From the NCBI GenBank assembly GCA_031270065.1, contig JAISYF010000005.1, positions 1 to 39,825 on the forward strand: DNA of 39,825 nt. Direction: 5' to 3'. This document shows, piece after piece, positions 26,808 through 34,602 of this stretch (position 1 is the first letter of the stretch; the number at the start of each line of letters is the position of its first letter). Below the pieces are notes generated by a model. That model was given only the letters and a program-made list of their open reading frames with translations, searched no databases and was not told the DNA's origin. This DNA is from Prevotellaceae bacterium (GTDB lineage Bacteria; Bacteroidota; Bacteroidia; Bacteroidales; Paludibacteraceae). The translations under genes and the position numbers were made by a program.

Positions 26808-28313
26808 ATGAAAAGAAAAAAATTATTATTAGTATCTGTTTTGATTGGCGTAAGTTTCGCCACAAGTTTATCTACTGTGCTGATTTACAACAGAATAAGT
26901 AAAAATTCTGCGCACAATTTTTCAGTAGAGCAGCAAAATATTCCAACCTCGTTTGCCTCAATGAGCGAAGTTAATTTTGCACCGACAGACTTTACTGCGG
27001 CAGCCGAAAAATCGGTGCATAGCGTTGTTCACGTCAAAACAAAGTACAAAATTAAAGGGCAAAGTTTGGGAATGGGCAATCCTTTTAACGACCCTTTTTT
27101 CGAGTATTTTTTTGGACAACCGCAAGGCAGAGGCAGGCAGCAAGTGCCAGAACAGGAGCAGCAGGCATCGGGGTCGGGCGTGATAATTTCAGATGACGGC
27201 TACATCGTTACAAATAATCACGTTATCGAAAAAGCCGATGAAATTGAGGTTACGCTCAACGACAAACGTACTTTTTCGGCGAAAGTTATCGGCGCAGATG
27301 CCAACACTGATATTGCGCTGATAAAAATTGATGCAAAGAATTTGCAGCCAATCGTATTCGGCAATTCCGACAATCTGCGCGTGGGCGAATGGGTGCTTGC
27401 GGTGGGAAATCCGTTTAACCTCACATCGACCGTTACGGCGGGAATTGTGAGTGCTAAGGCTCGGAATATCAACATTTTAAATGCCGAAATGAAAATAGAA
27501 TCGTTTATTCAGACCGATGCCGCGATAAATCCGGGAAATTCGGGCGGAGCGTTGGTAAATATAGCGGGCGAACTTGTGGGAATTAACACCGCAATCGCCT
27601 CGCAAACAGGCAGTTACGCAGGTTACGGCTTTGCTGTGCCAACTTCGATTGTGCGCAAAATTGTGTCCGACATCAAAGAATACGGAGTGGTGCAAAGGGC
27701 TGTTCTCGGCGTGCAAATTTCTGATATTGAAGACAAACTCGCCAAAGAAAAAGGGCTTGAAACGCTCAACGGTGCCTATGTTGCAGCCGTAAATGACAAC
27801 AGCGCAGCCAAAGACGGCGGAGTGAAAGAGGGAGATGTGATTACCGAAGTCAATGGCGTAGCGGTGAAGTCTGTGGCGCAGTTGCAGGAACAGGTCGGTC
27901 GTTTCCGTCCTGGCGACGAGATAAAAATTAAAGTTGTCCGCAAAAATAAAGAAATTGAGTTGAATATAAAACTTAAAAATCGTTCAGGAAATACAAATAT
28001 TGTAAAGGGCGCAGATATTTCAACTCTCGGCGCAGAGTTTGAGGAAGTGAGTGCAACCCTCAAATATCGGCTTGGATTTAACAGCGGTGTAAGCGTAAAA
28101 AGCGTGTCAAAAAACGGCGCATTTGCAAAAGCGGGCATCGAAAAAGGCTTTATCGTACTGAAAATCAACCGTCAAACAATTTCCTCCGCCAACGAAATTG
28201 AGGCTGCATACAGCAACGCCCTCAACTCCGAAGACGATGACGACAAAGTGCTTTTCGTTTCAGGCGTGTATCCAAATGGCAAAGTGGTACATTATATTGT
28301 AAATTTAAAATAA
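26808..28313 (+). CDS. degP: HtrA/DegP (Do) family periplasmic serine protease
   Basis: A 501-residue envelope quality-control protease and chaperone. A signal anchor (about 6-26) is followed by a trypsin-like domain with the full triad: His138 in IVTNNHVIEKADE, Asp168 in ANTDIALIKID, and Ser245 in AINPGNSGGALVN. The LA loop is Gly/Gln-rich (GQPQGRGRQQVPEQEQQASG). Two PDZ domains follow at about 300-390 (GAYVAAVNDNSAAKDGGVKE) and about 400-500. Length and the two-PDZ layout match DegP/Do. The strong promoter and 5' hairpin suggest separate, perhaps stress-related, control. Confidence 0.95.
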   Translation: MKRKKLLLVSVLIGVSFATSLSTVLIYNRISKNSAHNFSVEQQNIPTSFASMSEVNFAPTDFTAAAEKSVHSVVHVKTKYKIKGQSLGMGNPFNDPFFEYFFGQPQGRGRQQVPEQEQQASGSGVIISDDGYIVTNNHVIEKADEIEVTLNDKRTFSAKVIGADANTDIALIKIDAKNLQPIVFGNSDNLRVGEWVLAVGNPFNLTSTVTAGIVSAKARNINILNAEMKIESFIQTDAAINPGNSGGALVNIAGELVGINTAIASQTGSYAGYGFAVPTSIVRKIVSDIKEYGVVQRAVLGVQISDIEDKLAKEKGLETLNGAYVAAVNDNSAAKDGGVKEGDVITEVNGVAVKSVAQLQEQVGRFRPGDEIKIKVVRKNKEIELNIKLKNRSGNTNIVKGADISTLGAEFEEVSATLKYRLGFNSGVSVKSVSKNGAFAKAGIEKGFIVLKINRQTISSANEIEAAYSNALNSEDDDDKVLFVSGVYPNGKVVHYIVNLK

Positions 28314-28451
28314 TGGTTAATGATTAATTGATTATTTTAAAAAAGACCTAAAAATAAAATTTTTTTTATAGTTTCTTCATAAATGTGGGTTTCGTCTTCC
28401 GATTGTTCGGCGGGCGAAATCTCATTTTTATGCAAAATCAAAATAAATTAT

Positions 28452-28459
28452 TACCTTTG
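28452..28459 (+). promoter_or_regulatory. -7 box of the small membrane protein gene
   Basis: TACCTTTG lies 24 bases before the start codon. No clear TTG is at the -33 position. Confidence 0.5.
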
Positions 28460-28482
28460 CAAAAATTTTAAAATTAATCATT

Positions 28483-29007
28483 ATGAAAAAACAATTTTTA
28501 CCTCTAATTGCTCTGTTTATCTGCATTGCAAGCATTTCGGCGCAAGATACTACGGTTGTTGAAATCAATGAAAATCTGAAAAATGATTTTTATCAAATTA
28601 AAAATGATGACGCCGAAGTGTTGCAATTTTTCAAAAAAAACAACTACACAGAGTATTACAACTCTTTTGACAAAGCGCGCCGTATTCGGAAAGTTGGGCA
28701 CGGACTGTTGATTGGCGGACTTGCGAGCATTGGTGCTGGCGGTATTTTTATTACAGCAGGAATATTGTCGTATGCAGGTATTTTTCCTGACAATATGATT
28801 TTTGCCACTGCCTTTCTTATTACAGGTGCGACATTGGCGTATAGCGGTTCTTTTGTAACTATTGCGAGCATTCCTGTGTTGGTAGTCGGCAAAAAACACA
28901 AACAACGCATTAAAAATAGTTTTGAAAAAGAATATTTAACGCAATATCAACCGCAAATAAATTTTGGTTTAAACACAGGCGGAATAGGTTTTGCAGTGAA
29001 TTTTTAA
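28483..29007 (+). CDS. Small exported membrane protein, function unknown
   Basis: A 174-residue protein I do not recognise. It has a signal peptide (MKKQFLPLIALFICIASISA, cleavage near Ala20), a polar segment to about residue 70, and two glycine-rich hydrophobic segments (about 73-100, GLLIGGLASIGAGGIFITAG; and about 105-135, IFATAFLITGATLAYSG). A basic stretch (KKHKQRIKN) and a C-terminal part rich in Gly and Asn that may form beta-strands (INFGLNTGGIGFAVNF) follow. The pattern resembles small Bacteroidota envelope proteins of unknown role. It has its own -7 box and stands alone between htrA and ygiQ. Confidence 0.75.
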   Translation: MKKQFLPLIALFICIASISAQDTTVVEINENLKNDFYQIKNDDAEVLQFFKKNNYTEYYNSFDKARRIRKVGHGLLIGGLASIGAGGIFITAGILSYAGIFPDNMIFATAFLITGATLAYSGSFVTIASIPVLVVGKKHKQRIKNSFEKEYLTQYQPQINFGLNTGGIGFAVNF

Positions 29008-29013
29008 ATCCAT

Positions 29014-29066
29014 TTAACCACAAATAACACTGTGTCTTTCTGACTTTTTGCGTTCTTTGTGGTTAA
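29014..29066. repeat. 11-bp inverted repeat before the ygiQ gene
   Basis: TTAACCACAAA (29014-29024) and TTTGTGGTTAA (29056-29066) are perfect reverse complements around 31 bases, immediately upstream of the ygiQ start codon. It could be an operator or part of a dispersed repeat. Confidence 0.5.
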
Positions 29067-29077
29067 GAATATATATG

Positions 29078-30961
29078 ATGTCAGATTTAACAATTTTTTT
29101 GCCAACAACAAAAAAGGAACTTGAAATTCGCGGCTGGAACGAGGTTGATGTGGTACTGTTTTCTGGCGATGCCTATATTGACCACCCCTCTTTCGGCGCA
29201 GCGGTTATCGGCAGAGTGATTGAAAATCAGGGACTTAGAGTGGCGATTGTGCCGCAGCCGAATTGGCGAGACGACCTGCGCGACTTCAAAAAAATGGGTG
29301 TTCCGCGCTTGTTTTTCGCAATTTCGGCGGGCTGTATGGACTCGAAAGTCAATCACTACACCGCCAACCGCCGACTACGCTCAAATGACGCCTATTCGCC
29401 TGATAATCAGGCAGGTTTCCGCCCCGACAACGCTACGATAGTTTATTCAAATATTCTCAAACGTCTTTACCCGAACACGCCTGTGATAATAGGCGGAATT
29501 GAGGCATCGCTGCGCCGTTTTTCGCACTACGACTATTGGAACGACAGGTTGGAAAAGTCGATTTTGATTGATTCCAAAGCCGATATTCTTGTATATGGAA
29601 TGGGCGAAAAACCGATTATTGATATTATAAATGCGTTGAAAAACGGCAAAAAAATTGAGGATTTGCGCGATATTCCGCAAATTGCATACGCAGTTTCAAC
29701 CCTGCCTGCCCTGTTTCAACCCTGTCATTGCGGACTTGACCCGCAATCCCCTGAAAAAAAGGAAATTCCTACTTTCACGGGAATAACAGAGGTGATAGAG
29801 TTATTTTCTTATGAACAATGTTTGAAAAATAAGAAAAAATCGGCGCAAAATTTTAGAATTATTGAAGAACAATCAAACAGTTTTTCGGCAAAAATTCTTG
29901 TGCAAAAAACTGATAATCAATATGTTATCGTTAATCCGCCGAATGTGGTAATGACGAGCGCGGAGTTAGACAAAATTCACGCTTTGCCTTTTACGCGCCT
30001 TCCGCACCCGAAGTACAAAGGCAAGAGAATTCCTGCCTACGAAATGATAAAATTTTCGATTAACACGCATCGCGGCTGCTTTGGCGGCTGCTCGTTTTGC
30101 ACTATTTCGGCGCATCAGGGCAAGTTTATCGTATCGCGTTCAGAAAAATCAATTTTAGAAGAAGTAAAAAAAGTATCACAACTGCCTGATTTTAAGGGTT
30201 ATATATCGGATTTAGGCGGTCCTTCAGCGAATATGTATCGCTTGGCAGGCAAAAATTTTGAGTTGTGCAAAAAATGCCGCCGCCCGTCCTGCATTTTTCC
30301 AAAAATCTGCAACAACCTGAATATCAGCCACAAACCATTGCTCGAACTTTACAAAAAAGTTGATTCGCTGCCTCAAATCAAAAAAAGTTTTATCGGTAGC
30401 GGAGTTCGTTACGATATTCTGTTGCACCGCACAGACGACAAAATGCAAAACGCTGATTTAGAGCAATATACGGAGGAGTTAATTAAAAATCACGTTTCGG
30501 GGCGGTTGAAAATTGCGCCCGAACATACATCAAAAAAAGTGCTTGATTTGGTGCGCAAGCCCAATTTTTCACTGTTCAAAGATTTTAAGGAAATTTTTGA
30601 TAAAATAAATACAAAACACTCTCTAAATCAGCAACTTATACCTTATTTTATTTCGTCTTTACCCGAATGTTCGCCCGAAAATATGGCGGAACTCGCAGCG
30701 GAAGTCAAGCACTTGAATTTTCGGCTCGAACAGGTGCAGGATTTCACGCCCACGCCGATGACTTTGGCAACCGAAATGTTTTACACAGGGCTAAATCCCT
30801 ACACTTTGGAAAAAATTTTTATCGCCAAAAATCCCAAAGAAAAAACCGAACAAAAAATATTTTTCTTCGCTTATAAAAAAGAATATAAACAGCAGATTTA
30901 TAATATTTTAACAAAATTAAAAAGGTTTGATTTGATACAAAAATTCAAAAATTCAATTTGA
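29078..30961 (+). CDS. YgiQ family radical SAM protein with a repeat-derived insertion
   Basis: A 627-residue radical SAM enzyme of the YgiQ family (activity unknown). It has the family N-terminus (LPTTKKELEIRGWNEVDVVL, FSGDAYIDHPSFGAAVIGRV), the iron-sulfur Cys triad in HRGCFGGCSFC (Cys334, 338, 341), AHQGKFIVSRSE, the DLGGPSANMY motif, a Cys-rich segment (CKKCRRPSCIFPKIC) and LKIAPEHTS. ATG 29078 is chosen over 29075 and an upstream TTG. Residues about 211-239 (29708-29794) do not fit the family: they are an in-frame copy of a dispersed palindromic repeat, read as HCGLDPQS and flanks, between the normal blocks DIPQIAYAVSTLP and IELFSYEQCL. The frame is intact, so the protein may still work. 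Confidence 0.93.
   Translation: MSDLTIFLPTTKKELEIRGWNEVDVVLFSGDAYIDHPSFGAAVIGRVIENQGLRVAIVPQPNWRDDLRDFKKMGVPRLFFAISAGCMDSKVNHYTANRRLRSNDAYSPDNQAGFRPDNATIVYSNILKRLYPNTPVIIGGIEASLRRFSHYDYWNDRLEKSILIDSKADILVYGMGEKPIIDIINALKNGKKIEDLRDIPQIAYAVSTLPALFQPCHCGLDPQSPEKKEIPTFTGITEVIELFSYEQCLKNKKKSAQNFRIIEEQSNSFSAKILVQKTDNQYVIVNPPNVVMTSAELDKIHALPFTRLPHPKYKGKRIPAYEMIKFSINTHRGCFGGCSFCTISAHQGKFIVSRSEKSILEEVKKVSQLPDFKGYISDLGGPSANMYRLAGKNFELCKKCRRPSCIFPKICNNLNISHKPLLELYKKVDSLPQIKKSFIGSGVRYDILLHRTDDKMQNADLEQYTEELIKNHVSGRLKIAPEHTSKKVLDLVRKPNFSLFKDFKEIFDKINTKHSLNQQLIPYFISSLPECSPENMAELAAEVKHLNFRLEQVQDFTPTPMTLATEMFYTGLNPYTLEKIFIAKNPKEKTEQKIFFFAYKKEYKQQIYNILTKLKRFDLIQKFKNSI
29719..29788. repeat. Dispersed palindromic repeat inserted in the ygiQ gene
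   Basis: Bases 29719-29748 match the reverse complement of 420-450, with palindrome arms CATTGCGG and CCCGCAAT. A second small hairpin follows (ATTCC with GGAAT, about 29765-29785). The extra stretch relative to the usual family protein is about 29 codons (29708-29794) and keeps the reading frame. Confidence 0.8.
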
Positions 30962-31031
30962 AAATTTGAGGATTTGAAAATTTGAAAATTTGAAAATGCA
31001 AAATGCAATTTGAAAATTCTCAAATTGCATT
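30951..31031. repeat. AT-rich octamer array, left flank of the large palindrome
   Basis: AATTTGAAAA/AATTTGAGG units begin inside the last codons of the ygiQ gene; its stop codon (30959-30961) is within the array. The array runs up to the 269-bp palindrome and is mirrored by the array at 31301-31460. Confidence 0.75.
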
Positions 31032-31300
31032 TATGCCGTAGGCATTTAATATCGGTAGAAAATGCCAATTTCCCCCACGCTGCACGCCGTAGGTGTGCAA
31101 CAAAATACACACCGCAGAATTATGAATTATAATTTGGGATTGGGATTGTAGGGGCGAACCTATGTGTTCGCCCCCTACACAAAGGGCGAACACACAGGTT
31201 TGCCCATACACAAAATATTCTTCCTCTTGTTGCACACCTACGGCGTGCAGCGTGGGGGGGGAATTGGCATTTTCTACCTATATTAAATGCCTACGGCATA
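31032..31300. mobile_element. 269-bp near-perfect palindrome, MITE-like
   Basis: Arms 31032-31102 and 31228-31300 are reverse complements with two substitutions and a two-base length difference in a C-run. Each arm carries its own small palindromes (TATGCCGTAGGCAT; TGCACGCCGTAGGTGTGCA). The 125-base centre includes two GC-rich hairpins (GTAGGGGCGAAC with GTTCGCCCC, 31148-31177; and GGGCGAAC to GTTTGCCC, 31184-31205). No gene is inside. It lies between convergent genes and is flanked by octamer arrays. It looks like a non-autonomous mobile element or a composite of dispersed palindromes; no target-site duplication was clear. Confidence 0.7.
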
Positions 31301-31460
31301 TTGAAAATTTGAAAATTTGAAATTAAAATCCCAAAATCCTCAAATTCTCATTGAATTTTCAAATTTTCAAATTGCATTTTCAAATCTTCAAATCCTCAAA
31401 TTTTCAAATTGTATTTTGCATTTTGCATTTTCAAATCCTCAAATCCTCAAATTTTCAAAT
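31301..31460. repeat. AT-rich octamer array, right flank of the large palindrome
   Basis: About 160 bases of CAAATTTT, CAAATCCT, CAAATCTT and TGCATTTT units reaching to the stop codon of the metalloprotease gene. In reverse complement it resembles the left-flank array, so the whole 30951-31460 region is a nested palindrome between two convergent genes. Confidence 0.75.
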
Positions 31461-33298
31461 TAATAATTAATTGTAAATTTTTCTATAAAATTGCCTGCTT
31501 TTAAAATGTAAATTCCTTTCGGCAAAGCAGACACATTGATTGTTGTTTCGCCTGTTGAATTTTGGGCAACTGCAATGATTTCCACTACTGTTTTCCCTGA
31601 AATATCAATAATTTGCACAACATTGTTTTCTTTTAAGTCTAAATTTTTAATTTTTAGTTCTCTTGTTGCGGGATTTTGGTAAATAGTTGTTTTTCCTGCG
31701 TTATTTTCGTTGATGTTTGTTATAATAGAGCGATTTACATTTATCTTGTAAATGCGCGGACTGCCGTTCTCCCAAGCATTTTGTACCGAAAGAGTTATAA
31801 TATTTTCGCCATTCTGCAAGTTGGCAACGCCGTTGCCGTCAATTTTTGCATATACAAAATTCGGAACGCCTGTTACTTCAATGCTCGTTACGTTGTTATT
31901 TACAGAAACGCTGTATTGCTTTATTTCAGGGCGGAATGCAGGCGAGAGCGTTCCTTCGCTTATTTGAATATCTTTCAAAAAATTGTCCATATAATCAAGT
32001 TCTCCATTAGGGTTGGCGTATTCCGACACTAATTGTCTGGTTTGTTTTAGCGTTTTTGCGTTGTCCATTGTTGCGGCATCGCCTATCGCTGTGCCTTCGA
32101 TAACGGTGTTCGGCGAAGAAAAGTAAGGTATGCGCGAATGCTGTACATACGGCTCATTAGTGTAACGGCTGTTTGTTTCGTATGACATTATAGAACTGTG
32201 TTTTGTTCCTTGCGTTGTTGTGCCGCGCCACCCTGCCGAGTAGTCGTAGAGGCGGTTGGAGTCGATTTCTCTGTGGTGTCCGCAACCCATATTGTGCGAT
32301 AATTCGTGCGCGAGGGTGTATGACGCCGCTGCAACGGAAATTTTTACTACCGAAAAAGCATTTAAAGGACTTCCTCCGTATGAATCATTTTTTAACACAT
32401 AAGCAACTCCTGTAACGCCGCTTGACGAAATATCGCCGCCGAGCAATGTTACCATATCGGCGTTGTATTGACGGCGCAAGATATGAATTTCGTCCATATA
32501 ATCGTCATTGGTATTTCTCAACCTGCTCAAATCTGTATTCGGGTTTCCGCTTTCTGTATAATTTACCTCGTATGTATGCACTACATTGAGCGCGATGCCT
32601 GTTTGCGAGTTTGCATAAGCGAGGTTTGCAGCAGCAACGGCATTTGCTATTTGCACCTCAATACCGCCGTTTGCCTCTGCCCATTGGCGCGCTGAGGGCG
32701 TAAAGGCAACAAGCAGGTTGATGGTTACAGCAGCATCGTTGCTGATTTGCGGAGTGCGTTGTTGAGGCGGAGAATTTTTTGCCTCTGCGGTGTTGTCTGT
32801 TTTTGGCGCGTCTATGGCTGCGCAAAAATTGTCCTCAATCACTTCCGACAATTTTTGCTCCAACAAATAATTTTTTCCATTTATTTTTTTAATAGAAAAA
32901 TAATTATCAGATTGCGGAATATCCGCTGAAACTGCAATTTGTCTGCCCTTTACAGAAATATAACAATACGCAAGTCCCTGTTTGTCAATCTGCGCTGCAA
33001 TGCTTGTAACTCCGTCATTGGTTTTTGAAACCTGCTTAACTATTGCCTTATAGAGTTTATCTCCAAAAAAATTGAGCAAAAGGGTATCGCCGATATTGCT
33101 TTGAGAAAAATTTTGCAATTCTGGATTTGCCTCAAAAATTCGAGATTGTAGGGATGCAGACTGTATGGACGAAATATTTTTTGCCTGTATGGCGTATTCC
33201 GCATCGCTTTTGTTGATGCTGACGCTTTTTTGCGCCGAAATATTAGAAATTCCTGTCGTAAGAATAATCAAACTTAATACTAAATTTTTACTTTTCAT
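31460..33298 (-). CDS. Secreted reprolysin-like zinc metalloprotease with T9SS sorting domain
   Basis: A 612-residue secreted protease (start at ATG 33298, since the six codons before it need a TTG start). After a signal peptide (ending near ISAQ) comes a pro-region (to about 180) and an M12-type metalloprotease domain with the zinc motif HELSHNMGCGH (His331, Glu332, His335, His341) and a Met-turn in SIMSYE. A cadherin-like beta-sandwich (about 435-520, LKDIQISEGTLSPAF) and a C-terminal type IX sorting domain (TTIYQNPATRELKIKNLDL to GIYILKAGNFIEKFTI) follow. The tail predicts export by the type IX system and surface attachment or release. The substrate is unknown. Confidence 0.92.
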   Translation of the reverse strand: MKSKNLVLSLIILTTGISNISAQKSVSINKSDAEYAIQAKNISSIQSASLQSRIFEANPELQNFSQSNIGDTLLLNFFGDKLYKAIVKQVSKTNDGVTSIAAQIDKQGLAYCYISVKGRQIAVSADIPQSDNYFSIKKINGKNYLLEQKLSEVIEDNFCAAIDAPKTDNTAEAKNSPPQQRTPQISNDAAVTINLLVAFTPSARQWAEANGGIEVQIANAVAAANLAYANSQTGIALNVVHTYEVNYTESGNPNTDLSRLRNTNDDYMDEIHILRRQYNADMVTLLGGDISSSGVTGVAYVLKNDSYGGSPLNAFSVVKISVAAASYTLAHELSHNMGCGHHREIDSNRLYDYSAGWRGTTTQGTKHSSIMSYETNSRYTNEPYVQHSRIPYFSSPNTVIEGTAIGDAATMDNAKTLKQTRQLVSEYANPNGELDYMDNFLKDIQISEGTLSPAFRPEIKQYSVSVNNNVTSIEVTGVPNFVYAKIDGNGVANLQNGENIITLSVQNAWENGSPRIYKINVNRSIITNINENNAGKTTIYQNPATRELKIKNLDLKENNVVQIIDISGKTVVEIIAVAQNSTGETTINVSALPKGIYILKAGNFIEKFTINY

Positions 33299-33314
33299 AA
33301 TACTGTTTTTTTTC

Positions 33315-33391
33315 AATTTGTTAATAATTTGTTAATAATCTGTTTTTAATCTGTTTTTAATTTGTTTTTAATTTGTTTTTAATTTGTCGAT
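33315..33391. repeat. 11-bp tandem repeat upstream of the metalloprotease gene
   Basis: About seven units of AATTTGTTTTT with variants (AATTTGTTAAT, AATCTGTTTTT) end to end, starting 17 bases before the start codon. The period is close to one helical turn, so each unit faces the same side of the DNA. Confidence 0.8.
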
Positions 33392-33683
33392 AAAAAATAT
33401 TTATGCTTTTGTTTAGAGGCTGTTTAAATTAATTAAAACTCATTTATTACCAGAGTACAGTATAATTTTAATATGTTTTTGTAGATGTTTTTCTACTGCG
33501 TATGCGCACAAACAAAACTAAAAAGGCAACCGTAAGAATTTTGAGGACTGTAAAAGTTTTTTCCGTCAAAATAAATACCTACTAAATAATCGCCTCTTCT
33601 GCCTCTGTATATCTCCTGCTATTATTCATTTGTTACATACGGCAAATTTAACACTCTGTACATTTTGTCTTCCCTGGTTCTCG

Positions 33684-33709
33684 GTAGGGGCGCGGTTTTG
33701 CGCCCCTAC
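33684..33709. repeat. GC-rich dispersed palindrome
   Basis: A perfect 10-bp stem, GTAGGGGCGC with GCGCCCCTAC, and a 6-base loop, between the frameshifted gene and the metalloprotease. Its GTAGGGGCG core recurs in the centre of the 269-bp palindrome (31148). The remaining part of this gap, 33392-33683, shows nothing recognisable. Confidence 0.6.
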
Positions 33710-33730
33710 GGCGTACTAATTATTTATTAA

Positions 33731-34199
33731 TTAATCTAATTTTTTAAAAAAATTTAATTTATCACACAAGCCCCTGGCGGCGTTGTAGTAATAACTTTCT
33801 ACCCTGCTTATTCCGTAGCACAATACAGGAACGCTGGGGTTTTCGATTTTGAATGTTTTGTCAAGGTCTGAAACCGAATTGAACTGTTTTGTATAATAAG
33901 AATAACCATTGTTGTTTGTCCAGCCTGAACTAACCGCTGTGTTGTTGATTTTTGTCTGCGTTTTTGTTGATATTTTTGTAACAACAATAGCGTAGTGCGA
34001 AAAGTTTTTGATATGTTTTTGTATGAGTTTCGCCAAAAAAGTCTGTGCCCTTGGTATTAATGTCTGTACATTTTTCAATTATTTCAGGGTACATCTGCGG
34101 TATGCAGGGCGTATCTGCCATTTGCACTTTAATATTTTGTGCAGAAAAAAGTACTGCACACAAAATTATTATTCCTAAAATTATTTTTACTTTTGTCAT
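33731..34199 (-). pseudogene. Small exported protein, frameshifted
   Basis: Two overlapping frames make one sensible protein. The first supplies a signal peptide (MTKVKIILGIIILCAVLFSA) and QMADTPCIPQMYPEIIEKC. The second supplies the rest (AKLIQKHIKNFSHYAIVVTK to ARGLCDKLNFFKKLD). The join falls at a run of six A on the plus strand (34035-34040). Removing one base gives a continuous 155-residue secreted protein; each frame carried past this point loses protein-like character. I do not recognise the family. It could be a real lesion, a sequencing error in the homopolymer, or slippage-based control of expression. Confidence 0.6.
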
Positions 34200-34466
34200 C
34201 TGTTTGTATTTTTTTTTGTTTTTGAATGTAAAGCCGCTAAGTCGGAAAGACACGAAGTTTGTATATGCTTTGCGTTTTTGATATTTTATGTGTTTGCGTT
34301 CAAAAATTACTTGTCATCTGTTTAAAATTTTATTATTAATTATTAATATATTTGTTAGTACAATATTATTATAATCAATTCCTTTGTTGGTTTAGACTAA
34401 ATAAAATATAAAAGGTTTAATTTAAATTTTATTTAACTAAATTATTTTATAATATTTTTTATAAAA

Positions 34467-34536
34467 TTTTGCACAGAACCCGTCCATCATGGTGCTGCCT
34501 GTGCAAAAATGCGGCGTACCACGTTTCTACAACGCC
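34467..34536. other. Two GC-richer hairpins 3' of the FISUMP-like gene
   Basis: TTTTGCACAG (34467-34476) pairs perfectly with CTGTGCAAAA (34499-34508), and GGCGT (34513-34517) pairs with ACGCC (34532-34536). They directly adjoin the terminator at 34542-34581. This island stands out from the AT-rich surroundings and may be a 3' UTR element or a small RNA. The rest of the gap, 34200-34466, is AT-rich with no recognisable signal. Confidence 0.45.
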
Positions 34537-34541
34537 CTGCG

Positions 34542-34581
34542 AAAAAAGGACTGCCCCTGCAAGCAAGACAACTCCTTTTTT
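34542..34581. terminator. Intrinsic terminator 3' of the FISUMP-like gene
   Basis: A perfect 9-bp stem, AAAAAAGGA (34542-34550) with TCCTTTTTT (34573-34581). It gives a T-tract on both strands and lies 22 bases after the stop codon of the minus-strand gene. Confidence 0.7.
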
Positions 34582-34602
34582 AATTGACAATTTAATCTAA
34601 TT

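Noticed and set aside
31020-31235. A 71-codon minus-strand frame in the large palindrome
   Set aside because: It is a translation of the palindrome and its GC hairpins; no start context and no protein family.
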